Assembly (NCBI RefSeq): GCF_947648125.1
Contig: NZ_CANSMR010000007.1
Location: forward strand, 186,001-250,000
Length of the DNA: 64,000 nucleotides
Source of the DNA: an uncultured Bradyrhizobium sp.
GTDB taxonomy: Bacteria; Pseudomonadota; Alphaproteobacteria; Rhizobiales; Xanthobacteraceae
Direction of reading: 5' to 3'
Shown: positions 18,423 to 28,113 of the stretch, in pieces
How the letters are laid out: every line of letters begins with the position of its first letter
How positions within the stretch are numbered: the stretch's first letter is position 1
Translations under genes and position numbers: made by a program
The notes under the pieces: model-generated
The model's input: only the letters and a program-made list of their open reading frames with translations
What the model was told of the DNA's origin: nothing
The model's database searches: none

Positions 18423-19205
18423 ATGCCCAAGCTGAAGCGGACCGATCAGGAGCGCGCCACCGACTTCGTCGAGGCGCTCGACCGCGGCCTGCGCCTGTTG
18501 CAGGTGTTCGGCACCGCCTCGGGTCCTGCAACCTTGAGCGATCTGGCACGCGCCGCCGACCTGCCGCGCGCCACCGCGCGCCGCATCCTGTTCACGCTCG
18601 CGCATGGCGGCTTCGTCGCAACCGACGGCAAGCTGTTCACGCTGACGCCGCATGTGCTGACGCTGGCGGGCTCGTTCCTGCAATCCAACCAGGTGGTGAC
18701 GGTGCTGCAGCCGGTGCTCGATCGCATCGCGACGGCAGCGCAGGAGATCGCCTCGCTCGCACTGCTCGACGGCGACGACGTCGTATTCGTCGCGCGCTCG
18801 AGCCCGACGCGGGTGTTCTCCGCCGGTCTCGACATCGGCTACCGGCTGCCGGCGTTCTGCACGTCAGTGGGCCGCGCGATGCTCGGCCGGCTCGCCGACG
18901 CCGAGCTCGCGGCGCGGCTGAAGGCGATGCGCCGCGATCCAGTGACGCCGCAGACCGTGACCGATCCGAAGAAGCTGCTCGCCACCATCATCGCCGATCG
19001 CGCGCAGGGCTACTCACTGGTCGACCGCGAGGCCGAGCCGCATTTCCGTTCCATCTCGGTGCCGGTGCGCCGCTACGACGGCACCATCGTCGCCGCCATC
19101 AACATGGGCGCGCATGTCGATCGCGTGCCGGCCAAGGAATTGATCGACCGTTTCCTGCCGCTGCTACGGGAAGGGGCGGAGGATGTGAAGAGCAGGTTGC
19201 TTTAA
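18423..19205 (+). CDS. IclR-family transcriptional regulator (PcaR/PobR-like)
   Basis: A 260-residue regulator. The N-terminal winged helix-turn-helix reads TLSDLARAADLPRATARRILFTL; the C-terminal GAF-like effector domain contains GYRLPAFCTSVGRAMLGRL and the IclR signature segment SLVDREAEPHFRSISVPVRRYDGTIVAAINMG. Close relatives (PcaR, PcaU, PobR) bind protocatechuate, 4-hydroxybenzoate or beta-ketoadipate. The ATG at 18423 sits right behind a palindrome, with no good Shine-Dalgarno, so expression is probably low and autoregulated. It most likely controls the divergent Rieske oxygenase and ligase genes. Confidence 0.88.
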   Translation: MPKLKRTDQERATDFVEALDRGLRLLQVFGTASGPATLSDLARAADLPRATARRILFTLAHGGFVATDGKLFTLTPHVLTLAGSFLQSNQVVTVLQPVLDRIATAAQEIASLALLDGDDVVFVARSSPTRVFSAGLDIGYRLPAFCTSVGRAMLGRLADAELAARLKAMRRDPVTPQTVTDPKKLLATIIADRAQGYSLVDREAEPHFRSISVPVRRYDGTIVAAINMGAHVDRVPAKELIDRFLPLLREGAEDVKSRLL

Positions 19206-19258
19206 TGCGCCTGGGACGTGAGGTGAGCCGAGCGGCCGCGGCGTCAGAATTGCGGTCC

Positions 19259-19397
19259 CCTCTCCCGCTTGCGGGGGAGGGCTAGGGTGGGGGCTCTCTC
19301 CGCGAGTCGCATTGCGGTAAGAGCCCCCACCCGCCGCGCTCCGGACGACGCTTCGCGTCGCTCGTCGCGCGTCGACCTCCCCCGCAAGCGGGAGAGG
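19259..19397. repeat. Palindromic repeat, family C, copy 1
   Basis: It opens with CCCTCTCCCGCTTGCGGGGG, passes through GGTGGGGGCTCTCTCCGC, and closes with CCCCCGCAAGCGGGAGAGG. It occupies most of the gap between the convergent iclR and boxR genes. A second copy is at 54138-54273. Confidence 0.75.
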
Positions 19398-19443
19398 TGC
19401 AGCGAGACTGCCGTTGGACCGACCCAGCCTGACGTGACCGGCT

Positions 19444-20352
19444 TTACAGCGCCACGCTGCGCAGGCCGAACGAGCGCGCATCGTTCTGCAGCACCGGCCG
19501 CACTGAATCGATCAGCCGCGCGGCCGCGGCATCAACCGAAAGCCCGGCAGTGTCGACCACCGCGGATGCGCGCGCATAGAGCGGCTCGCGGCTGACCAGG
19601 ATGTTGCGTAATTCGGCCATCGCCGAGCGGTCGTCGGCCATCGGGCGCAGGTCGCCCTGGCGGCGGACGCGGGCCATGTGCTCTTCCGGCTCGGCCTTCA
19701 GCCAGATTGTGTAGAACGACGACAGGATCAGGTCGAAGGTCAGCGCCTCGGAGACGATGCCGCCGCCGGTCGCCAGCACCATCAATTCCTTGCGCGCGAG
19801 CAGCTGCGTCAGCGCGGCCTGCTCCATGCGGCGAAAGCCTTCCTGGCCGTACAGCGCGATGATCTCGGCAACCGAAAGGCCGTTCTGCGCCTCGATCTCC
19901 TTGTTGAGCTCGACGAAGCTCCAGCCGATCTTCTTCGCCAGCATCCGCCCGAGCGTGGTCTTGCCGGCGCCGCGCAGGCCGATCAGCGCGATGCCGGAGA
20001 ACGAGGCGCCGCGCGGCGCCAGCGGGCTGCTGCCGGCGAGCATGTCCTTGGCCTGCGCGATCTGGTTCGGCGAAGCCTTGCGCAGGAGATCGCGGATCAC
20101 GGCCCAGTCCGGAATGGGTTCGCTCGAGGGGATCAGGTCCTCGAGATGCGCGCCCATCGCGCCTGCGACACGGCGCAGCAGCACGATCGAGACATTGCCT
20201 TTGCCGCTTTCGAGCTGGGCGATGTAGCGTTCGGAAATGCCGGAGACCTTGGCGAGCACCTTGCGCGACATGCCACGGAGCGCGCGCATGGTGCGCACCC
20301 GCTGCCCGAGCTGTTCGAGGAAGTCGGTTTCCGGATCGTTGGCTGCGGTCAT
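19444..20352 (-). CDS. boxR: BoxR: benzoyl-CoA-responsive repressor (HTH fused to shikimate-kinase-like domain)
   Basis: A 302-residue two-domain regulator. Residues 14-75 form an XRE/lambda-repressor helix-turn-helix (RVRTMRALRGMSRKVLAKVSG, then GISERYIAQLESGKGNVS). A linker is followed by a shikimate-kinase-like domain from about residue 120, with a P-loop GLRGAGKTTLG and the family segment MVLATGGGIVSE. This architecture defines BzdR/BoxR, which sense benzoyl-CoA through the kinase-like domain and repress benzoate genes. It is divergent from the benzoate-CoA ligase gene. The operator expected for this family is found before boxC, not in this gap. Confidence 0.95.
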   Translation of the reverse strand: MTAANDPETDFLEQLGQRVRTMRALRGMSRKVLAKVSGISERYIAQLESGKGNVSIVLLRRVAGAMGAHLEDLIPSSEPIPDWAVIRDLLRKASPNQIAQAKDMLAGSSPLAPRGASFSGIALIGLRGAGKTTLGRMLAKKIGWSFVELNKEIEAQNGLSVAEIIALYGQEGFRRMEQAALTQLLARKELMVLATGGGIVSEALTFDLILSSFYTIWLKAEPEEHMARVRRQGDLRPMADDRSAMAELRNILVSREPLYARASAVVDTAGLSVDAAAARLIDSVRPVLQNDARSFGLRSVAL

Positions 20353-20422
20353 GATCCCCGTGCGACGCGTGGTCCTGACTGAATCAGGTCCAATGGTCTA
20401 GGAAACATAATGCCGACGAGGA

Positions 20423-20463
20423 TTGACAGCAAGCCAATGTAGTGGCTTTGTATGAATTATAAT
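20423..20463 (+). promoter_or_regulatory. boxR-bclA intergenic promoter elements
   Basis: The 168-bp divergent gap contains TTGACA (20423-20428), a six-base-arm inverted repeat AAGCCA-N6-TGGCTT (20431-20448) and TATAAT (20458-20463). The TTGACA and TATAAT are 29 bases apart, too far for one sigma-70 promoter, so the real -35 is uncertain. No TGCA tetramer occurs in the gap. Confidence 0.4.
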
Positions 20464-20520
20464 TCTTAAATCTTGACGGGAGAGGGCAGGCGCGACGCGC
20501 CTGTACCTGAGGAGCGGGCC

Positions 20521-22053
20521 ATGACTTACAACGCAGTCTCCTGGCTGCTCGACCGCAATGTCGATGAGGGTCGCGGCGACAAAGTCGTGTTCGACGATAC
20601 GGTCTCGCAAATCACCTACGGCCAGTTGCAACAGCAGACGCGGCGGGTCGGCAACATGCTGCGCCGGCTCGGCGCCCGCCGCGAGGAGCGGGTCGCCATG
20701 ATCATGCTCGATACGGTCGATTTCCCGATCGTGTTCCTGGGTGCGATCCGCGCCGGCGTGGTGCCGGTGCCGCTCAACACGCTGCTGACATCTGAGCAAT
20801 ACGCCTACATCCTCAGCGACTGCCGCGCCCGCGTGCTGTTCGTCTCCGAGGCGCTGCTGCCGGTGGTGAAAGACATCATCGCGCGGATGCCCGACCTCGA
20901 GCATGTCGTGGTCTCCGGCAAGGATGCGCACGGCTACAACAAGCTGTCGGACGAGATCGCGCGCGAGAGCGACGTGTTCGCCACCGCACCGACGCATGCC
21001 GACGAGCCGGCGTTCTGGCTTTATTCATCGGGCTCGACCGGCATGCCGAAGGGCGTGCGCCATCTGCATTCTAATCTCGCGGCGACCGCGGAGACCTATG
21101 CGAAACAGGTGCTCGGCATCCGCGAGGACGATGTCGGCCTGTCGGCGGCAAAGCTGTTCTTCGCCTATGGGCTCGGCAATGCGCTGACCTTCCCGATGTC
21201 GGTCGGCGCCACCACGGTGCTCAATTCGGAGCGTCCGACGCCGGCGGTGATGTTCGCGCTGATGAACAGATATCATCCCAGCATCTTCTTCGGCGTGCCG
21301 ACCCTGTTCGCAGCAATGCTGAACGACGAGGCGACGAAGACGCAGTCCGCTGGCGATCGCCTGCGCGTCTGCACCTCGGCCGGCGAGGCGCTGCCGGAAT
21401 CGGTCGGCAATGCCTGGCGCGCGCGGTTCGGCGTCGACATCCTCGACGGCGTCGGCTCGACCGAGCTGTTGCACATCTTCCTGTCGAACGCGCCCGGCGA
21501 CATCAAATACGGCTCCTCGGGGCGTCCGGTGCCCGGCTACAAGGTGCGGCTGGTCAACGAGCTCGGGGCCGATGTCGCGGACGGTGAGGTCGGCGAGCTC
21601 TTGGTCGATGCGCCCTCGGCCGGCGAGAGTTACTGGAATCAGCGCGCCAAGAGCCGCGCCACCTTCGAGGGCGCCTGGACCCGCACCGGCGACAAGTACA
21701 CGCGCGATGCCGACGGCCGTTACACCTTCTGCGGCCGCGCCGACGACATGTTCAAGGTCTCCGGCATCTGGGTCTCGCCGTTCGAGGTCGAGAGCGCGCT
21801 GATCACCCATCCCGCGGTGCTGGAGGCGGCGGTCGTGCCGGAGGCCGATCCGGAAGGCTTGCTGAAGCCGAAGGCCTATGTGGTGCTGCGCCCCGAGAGT
21901 TCGGCCACTGGTCTGCACGAGGCGCTGAAGGAGCACGTCAAGCAGAAGATCGGCCCGTGGAAATATCCGCGCTGGATCGATGTGGTCGACAATCTGCCGA
22001 AGACGGCGACCGGCAAGATCCAGCGCTTCAAGTTGCGGGACGGCGCACAATAA
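20521..22053 (+). CDS. bclA: Benzoate-CoA ligase
   Basis: A 510-residue acyl-adenylate-forming enzyme that activates benzoate with ATP and CoA, the first step of the box pathway. The ATG at 20521 follows GAGGAGCGG. Motifs are the P-loop WLYSSGSTGMPKGVRHLH (near residue 165), the LDGVGSTELLHIF adenylate region, the hinge/A8 segment RTGDKYTRDADGRYTFCGRADDMFKVSG, and the catalytic lysine in LPKTATGKIQRFKLR at the C-terminus. Benzoate and 4-hydroxybenzoate CoA ligases share this pattern; the box context makes benzoate most likely. Repeat A3 separates it from the next gene. Confidence 0.93.
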   Translation: MTYNAVSWLLDRNVDEGRGDKVVFDDTVSQITYGQLQQQTRRVGNMLRRLGARREERVAMIMLDTVDFPIVFLGAIRAGVVPVPLNTLLTSEQYAYILSDCRARVLFVSEALLPVVKDIIARMPDLEHVVVSGKDAHGYNKLSDEIARESDVFATAPTHADEPAFWLYSSGSTGMPKGVRHLHSNLAATAETYAKQVLGIREDDVGLSAAKLFFAYGLGNALTFPMSVGATTVLNSERPTPAVMFALMNRYHPSIFFGVPTLFAAMLNDEATKTQSAGDRLRVCTSAGEALPESVGNAWRARFGVDILDGVGSTELLHIFLSNAPGDIKYGSSGRPVPGYKVRLVNELGADVADGEVGELLVDAPSAGESYWNQRAKSRATFEGAWTRTGDKYTRDADGRYTFCGRADDMFKVSGIWVSPFEVESALITHPAVLEAAVVPEADPEGLLKPKAYVVLRPESSATGLHEALKEHVKQKIGPWKYPRWIDVVDNLPKTATGKIQRFKLRDGAQ

Positions 22054-22064
22054 CGTTTCCACGC

Positions 22065-22186
22065 GTCGTCCCTACGAAAGCAGGGACCCATACGCCGCGG
22101 CCTTTGTTTTGAGAGATGCTGTTCGACGGCTTTGGCGCAACAACTAAAGCCTGGTGGATATGGGTCCCTGCTTTCGCAGGGACGAC
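22065..22186. repeat. Dispersed palindromic repeat, family A, copy 3
   Basis: Its ends are GTCGTCCCTACGAAAGCAGG...GGGACCCATACGCCGCGGCC and GGATATGGGTCCCTGC...GCAGGGACGAC. It lies between the ligase and hydrolase genes; the latter starts only 18 bp after it. The left half is nearly identical to copy 4. Confidence 0.82.
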
Positions 22187-22203
22187 GATGAGGAAGGTCC
22201 TGC

Positions 22204-23013
22204 ATGCAAAACCTAAACCCCACAGGCTTCCTCAGCATCGACGGCGCCGATCTCGAATACCGAATGATCGGTCCGTCATCCGAGACGGCACCGACCCTCG
22301 TGATGCTGCATGAAGGCCTCGGCAGCGTCGGGCTGTGGGGCGACTTTCCCGAGAAGCTGCAGGCGGCGACCGGCGCCGGCGTGTTCGCGTATTCGCGCGC
22401 GGGCTATGGCTCCTCGTCGCCGGCGAAGCTGCCGCGTCCGGTCGACTACATGCATCGCGAGGCGCTCGACGTGTTGCCGAAGCTGCTCGATCGGATCGGC
22501 TTTCGCCGCGGCCTCTTGGTCGGCCACTCCGACGGCGCGTCGATCGCGGCGATCTATGCCGGCGCGCATCAGGATCATCGGCTGCATGGGCTTGCGCTGC
22601 TCGCGCCGCACTTCATCGTCGAGGACATCTCGGTGAAGTCGATCGCCGAGATCAAGACGGCGTATGAGACCACCAATCTGAAAGAGAAGCTGGCGCGCTG
22701 GCACAAGGATGTCGACAACGCCTTCCATGGCTGGAACGACGCCTGGCTCGATCCGGCATTCCGCGACTGGGATATCTCCGAATATCTCGCCTATATCCGC
22801 GTGCCGGTGCTGATCGTGCAGGGCGCGGATGATCAATACGGCACGATGCGCCAGGTCGAGATCGCCCGGGACGAGTGCTACTGCCCGGTCGATGTCGCCG
22901 CCATCGCCGGCGCCGGTCACTCGCCGCATCGCGAGGCACCCGCGGTGACGCTGGACGCAGTGACCGAATTCGCCAAAGCGGCGCTGCGCGACGATCCGGC
23001 ACTGGCGGCCTGA
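22204..23013 (+). CDS. Alpha/beta hydrolase of the box cluster
   Basis: A 269-residue alpha/beta-hydrolase-fold protein. The nucleophile elbow is GHSDG (Ser109), the acid is probably in VQGADDQYGT, and the base is the His of GAGHSPHRE. An oxyanion segment reads LHEGLGSVGLW. Hydrolases are common in box clusters and may cleave stalled CoA thioesters or esters that yield benzoate; neither role can be read from sequence. It lies between the ligase gene and boxC, with the BoxR-type operator starting 59 bp after its stop. Confidence 0.82.
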   Translation: MQNLNPTGFLSIDGADLEYRMIGPSSETAPTLVMLHEGLGSVGLWGDFPEKLQAATGAGVFAYSRAGYGSSSPAKLPRPVDYMHREALDVLPKLLDRIGFRRGLLVGHSDGASIAAIYAGAHQDHRLHGLALLAPHFIVEDISVKSIAEIKTAYETTNLKEKLARWHKDVDNAFHGWNDAWLDPAFRDWDISEYLAYIRVPVLIVQGADDQYGTMRQVEIARDECYCPVDVAAIAGAGHSPHREAPAVTLDAVTEFAKAALRDDPALAA

Positions 23014-23071
23014 CTTTTGGTGCCGGTGCCAGGCCATTGGCCCAGCGGGTGAATTCCCGAACATGAAACAA

Positions 23072-23127
23072 AATGCATGTTTTTGAGATTTGAACTAGAC
23101 GAGATCAAAAACATGCATTATTTTGCA
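23072..23127. promoter_or_regulatory. BoxR-type operator upstream of boxC
   Basis: Two perfect 15-bp inverted arms, AATGCATGTTTTTGA (23072-23086) and TCAAAAACATGCATT (23105-23119), flank an 18-base spacer that contains TTGAAC. TGCA occurs at 23074-23077, 23114-23117 and 23124-23127. The last two have exactly six bases between them, matching the TGCA-N6-TGCA operator known for BzdR/BoxR proteins. The site ends about 50 bp before boxC, where a repressor would block transcription. The sequence is direct; binding by the BoxR encoded here is inference from the family. Confidence 0.82.
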
Positions 23128-23177
23128 TGAAGACCTCGACGACGAACCTTCAAACGAACAACAGATAAGGGTGGCCC

Positions 23178-24866
23178 ATGGCTGGTGACGATCGCGTCCT
23201 TGCAGGCGGGGCGAAGTACATCGACTTCCAGACCAACCCGTCGCGCTACCGGCACTGGAAGCTCGACGTGGCGGGCGACGTCGCGACGCTGACCATGGAT
23301 GTCGACGAGAACGGCGGCCTGTTCGAGGGCTATCAGCTCAAGCTCAATTCCTACGACCTCGGCGTCGACATCGAGCTTGCCGACGCCGTGCAGCGCCTGC
23401 GCTTCGAGCATCCCGAGGTGAAGGTCGTGGTGATGCGCTCCGGCAAGAACCGCGTGTTCTGCGCCGGCGCCAACATCCGCATGCTGGCGGGCTCGACTCA
23501 CGCCCACAAGGTCAACTTCTGCAAGTTCACCAACGAGACCCGCAACGGCCTGGAAGACTCCAGCGAGAATTCCGGCCAGAGCTTCATCACCGTAGTCAAC
23601 GGCACCGCGGCCGGCGGCGGCTATGAGCTGGCGCTCGCGACCGACCACATCATGATGGCCGATGACGGCGCCGCCGCCGTCGCGCTGCCGGAAGTGCCGC
23701 TGCTCGCGGTGCTGCCGGGCACCGGCGGCCTCACGCGTGTGGTCGACAAGCGCAAGGTGCGCCGCGACCACGCCGACTTCTTCTGCACCATCGAGGAAGG
23801 CATCAAGGGCAAGCGCGCGGTGCAGTGGCGGCTGGTCGACGAGATCGCGCCGAACTCCAAGCTCGAGGGCAAGCTCGCCGAGCGCGTCAAGGAATTCGCC
23901 GCCAGGTCGAAGCGCAACGGCGCAGGCAAAGGCATCGCACTGGCGCCGCTGACCCGCACCATCGACGACAGCGCCATCCGCTATGGCTTCGTCAGCGTCG
24001 ACATCGATCGCGCGGCGCGCATCGCCACCATCTCGGTCAAGGCGCCGGAAGCTGCCGCACCTGCCGACATCGACGGCATGATCGCGCAGGGCGCTTCGTT
24101 CTGGCCGCTGCAGGTCGCCCGCGAGCTCGACGATGCGATCCTGCATCTGCGCATCAACGAGCTCGAGATCGCGATGCTGGTGTTCAAGAGCCATGGCGAC
24201 CGCGCCAATGTCGTGTCCTACGACGCGTTCCTGGAGGCCAACAAGGCGCACTGGCTGGTCAATGAGGTGAGGCATTACTGGAAGCGCGTGCTCAAGCGCA
24301 TCGACGTCACCTCGCGCACGCTGGTGACGCTGGTTGAGCCCGGCTCCTGCTTCGTCGGTACTCTGGCCGAGCTCGTGTTCGCCGCCGACCGCTCGTACAT
24401 GCTGATCGGCCAGAAGCAGGGCGACAACCGCCCGCCGCCGGCGATCGAGCTGACGGCGATGAATTTCGGGCCCTACCCGATGAGCCATGGCTTGACCCGG
24501 CTGCAATCGCGGTTCCAGGCCGACCCAATGGATCTGGAGCGCGCGCAAGGCTCGATCGGCAAGGCGCTCGATGCGGAGGAGGCCGAGGAGCTCGGTCTCG
24601 TCACCTTCGCGCTCGACGACATCGACTGGGACGACGAGGTCCGCGTGTTCTTCGAGGAGCGCACCTCGTTCTCGCCCGACGGTCTTACCGGCATGGAAGC
24701 CAATCTGCGCTTCGTCGGTCCGGAGACCATGGAATCGAAGATCTTCTCGCGCCTCACGGCGTGGCAGAACTGGATCTTCCAGCGGCCGAACGCGGTCGGT
24801 GAGGACGGCGCGCTGCGCCGCTACGGCACCGGCCAGAAGGCGCAATTCGACATGACACGCGTGTAG
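23178..24866 (+). CDS. boxC: Benzoyl-CoA-dihydrodiol lyase (2,3-epoxybenzoyl-CoA dihydrolase) BoxC
   Basis: A 562-residue crotonase-superfamily enzyme that opens 2,3-epoxybenzoyl-CoA hydrolytically, releasing formate and 3,4-dehydroadipyl-CoA semialdehyde. The opening (YIDFQTNPSRYRHWKLDVAG) and length are those of BoxC. Crotonase motifs appear in two halves: VVVMRSGKNRVFCAGANIRML with FITVVNGTAAGGGYELALA in the first, and a divergent repeat around residues 270-450. It is the first gene after the BoxR-type operator and runs with boxB, 127 bp further, as one operon with repeat E1 between them. Confidence 0.95.
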   Translation: MAGDDRVLAGGAKYIDFQTNPSRYRHWKLDVAGDVATLTMDVDENGGLFEGYQLKLNSYDLGVDIELADAVQRLRFEHPEVKVVVMRSGKNRVFCAGANIRMLAGSTHAHKVNFCKFTNETRNGLEDSSENSGQSFITVVNGTAAGGGYELALATDHIMMADDGAAAVALPEVPLLAVLPGTGGLTRVVDKRKVRRDHADFFCTIEEGIKGKRAVQWRLVDEIAPNSKLEGKLAERVKEFAARSKRNGAGKGIALAPLTRTIDDSAIRYGFVSVDIDRAARIATISVKAPEAAAPADIDGMIAQGASFWPLQVARELDDAILHLRINELEIAMLVFKSHGDRANVVSYDAFLEANKAHWLVNEVRHYWKRVLKRIDVTSRTLVTLVEPGSCFVGTLAELVFAADRSYMLIGQKQGDNRPPPAIELTAMNFGPYPMSHGLTRLQSRFQADPMDLERAQGSIGKALDAEEAEELGLVTFALDDIDWDDEVRVFFEERTSFSPDGLTGMEANLRFVGPETMESKIFSRLTAWQNWIFQRPNAVGEDGALRRYGTGQKAQFDMTRV

Positions 24867-24878
24867 GAAATTTGCTGC

Positions 24879-24966
24879 GTCATGCCCGGCCTTGTGCCGG
24901 GCATCCACGTCTTCCTTCCTTTACCGAAGCGAGACGTGGATGGCCGGGACAAGCCCGGCCATGACG
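24879..24966. repeat. Palindromic repeat, family E, copy 1
   Basis: Two hairpins: GTCATGCCCGGCCTTGTGCC...GGGCATCCACGTC and GACGTGGATGGCCGGGACAAGCCCGGCCATGAC, with inverted outer ends. It lies in the boxC-boxB gap, ending 15 bp before the boxB ribosome site. Confidence 0.75.
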
Positions 24967-24993
24967 AAAGAAATCTGCCCCAAGGAGGCTGCC

Positions 24994-26439
<1,446 letters not shown>

Positions 26440-26476
26440 GTTTCAGCTAGCAGTTCCTCTCCTCCCGGAGGGGCCG

Positions 26477-26521
26477 AAAAGGGGTAAGCCGAGAAGGTCC
26501 TGGCTTGCCCCTTTTCTTTTT
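26477..26521 (+). terminator. Rho-independent terminator after boxB
   Basis: AAAAGGGGTAAGCC (26477-26490) pairs with GGCTTGCCCCTTTT (26502-26515) with a single G-T wobble; the loop is 11 bases and a further C-TTTTT run follows (to 26521). It is 38 bp after the boxB stop and closes the boxCB operon. Confidence 0.9.
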
Positions 26522-26669
26522 GAGACGTGCGTTCGCGTGCGCGATGAGGCGCTGGCGCTTCCCGGCTTGACAAGCGCGATGCCTTCGCGCGGAGATCACA
26601 CACCTTCAACATGAACCGCAATGGCGGCTTGAGCCGGTTGTCGCGGGTCGGGATTACGGCGGGGCCATC

Positions 26670-27509
26670 ATGAGCGAAGAGATTTTTCCGGGGCCGACCC
26701 TGCGTCCGCTCAAGCTCCACTTCGGTGAGCAGACGATCGCGGGCTTCGAGAGCGCGGGCACTGGCCGCGACATCCTGCTCGTCCACGGCAATTCGTCGTC
26801 GTCGCAGATTTGGCAGAAGCAACTTCAGGGGCCGCTTGGCGCCAAATACCGGCTGGTCGCGATCGACCTGCCCGGTCACGGCAGCTCGTCGCCTGCGCCC
26901 GATCCGGAACACGGTTATTCGGGTGCAGGCTACGCCGGCTGCATCGCGGCGGCCGCAAAAGAGCTCGGCCTGAAGGACGCGGTGGTGGTGGGCTGGAGCC
27001 TCGGCGGACATGCCGTGCTCAACGCAGCCCCGTCATTGCCGATGGCAGCCGGGCTGATGATTTTCGGGACGCCGCCGATCAGCAAGGCGCCGGACGGGTT
27101 CTCCGGGTTCAAGGGGCTGTCGGCGACCACCTTTACGCCGGCGCCCAGCGATGCCGAGATCGCGGCCTGGCTGAAAACGGTCTTCGCGCCGGACTATGCG
27201 CCGTTGCCCGCGTTCGTCGACGCCGATTTCCGCCGCACCGATGGCAATGCGCGCGGCTATCTCGGCGCCAGCGTGCAGGCCGGCCGCTTTGCCGACGAGG
27301 TCGAGATCGTGCGCGGTCTCGGGATTCCGCTGGCGATCGTGCATGGCAGCGAGGAGCAGATGGTCGATCTCGGCTATCTGCAGCGGCTGCCCGCGCCGAC
27401 GCTATGGCGCGGCCAGGTTCAGGTGGTCGACGGTGCCGGCCACGCCACGCAGTGGGAAAGAGCCGAGGCCTTCGACCGACTCGTCGACGCGTTCGCGTCG
27501 AGCCTTTGA
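26670..27509 (+). CDS. Alpha/beta hydrolase
   Basis: A 279-residue alpha/beta-hydrolase-fold protein. The oxyanion segment is LLVHGNSSSSQIWQKQL, the nucleophile elbow is GWSLGG (Ser near residue 110), and the base is the His of DGAGHATQWER. The usual acid position reads IVHGSEEQMVD, where Glu or the later Asp would have to serve, a small departure from the common GxxD. It lies beyond the box terminator, so it has its own promoter. Substrate is unknown. Confidence 0.8.
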   Translation: MSEEIFPGPTLRPLKLHFGEQTIAGFESAGTGRDILLVHGNSSSSQIWQKQLQGPLGAKYRLVAIDLPGHGSSSPAPDPEHGYSGAGYAGCIAAAAKELGLKDAVVVGWSLGGHAVLNAAPSLPMAAGLMIFGTPPISKAPDGFSGFKGLSATTFTPAPSDAEIAAWLKTVFAPDYAPLPAFVDADFRRTDGNARGYLGASVQAGRFADEVEIVRGLGIPLAIVHGSEEQMVDLGYLQRLPAPTLWRGQVQVVDGAGHATQWERAEAFDRLVDAFASSL

Positions 27510-27630
27510 ACGACCAACAGGGGGCGGCTCCTCGCCGTTCGGAAGCGGCGGTGCTCAAAGACCCGGATGTTGAGATTTTCACCCGTGAACGCGCGCATGC
27601 GGACATTTCCTTGGCCTCCAGCGGCGACAG

Positions 27631-27990
27631 TCATGCCGAGCTGGGGAGCCGCTTCGGCCAGGCAAACCAGCCGACAGCTATCGATAGTGTTGCCACGACA
27701 AGCGGCGCCACGCCGTGCCCGTATTCGCCGTGGAGTGTGACGGTCGCGAGCGCTGCCAACATCACGGTGCAGCCGAGCGCCGAGCCCCACAGCCGCGTCC
27801 GTGCCCGCGCCAGCAGAACGGCGGTCGTGAGTTCCAGCGATCCGGTTACGAAGTGGAACCAGTGCGGGTATCCCCACCGCAGATATTCTTCGTAGATTGA
27901 CCCAGGGGCGAAGATGTTGCTGAGCGATCCCACGACGAAGAAAGCTGCAAGCGCCAAGGCCGAGACTTGGCGCCAGGAAATCTCTGACAT
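27631..27990 (-). CDS. DoxX-like small membrane protein
   Basis: A 119-residue protein with four hydrophobic segments, starting at an ATG (27990) preceded by AGGGGTGG. The opening RQVSALALAAFFVVGSLSNIF and the segment YLRWGYPHWFHFVTGSLELTTAVLL are like DoxX/DoxX-like (quinol oxidase-associated) proteins. No biochemical role can be assigned. It lies downstream of the NmrA-like gene on the same strand, with 123 bp between them, so the two may be co-transcribed. Confidence 0.7.
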   Translation of the reverse strand: MSEISWRQVSALALAAFFVVGSLSNIFAPGSIYEEYLRWGYPHWFHFVTGSLELTTAVLLARARTRLWGSALGCTVMLAALATVTLHGEYGHGVAPLVVATLSIAVGWFAWPKRLPSSA

Positions 27991-28113
27991 TTGTCCACCC
28001 CTTTCTGATGAGGGCGTCGCGGCGAGACGGCCGGCCCCGACGCATTCAGTCCGAAGGAGATGCGAATTTCCGGAACAGATCCGAAAGTCGCATCTCATCG
28101 CTGATCCGCGGAC

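Noticed and set aside
20423-20463. Single sigma-70 promoter from TTGACA and TATAAT before bclA
   Set aside because: The two elements are 29 bases apart, far from the usual 16-18, so they cannot form one standard promoter.
23118-24908. 596-codon frame antisense to boxC
   Set aside because: It mirrors boxC, has no recognisable domain, and extends through repeat E1; boxC is an established family with matching length.
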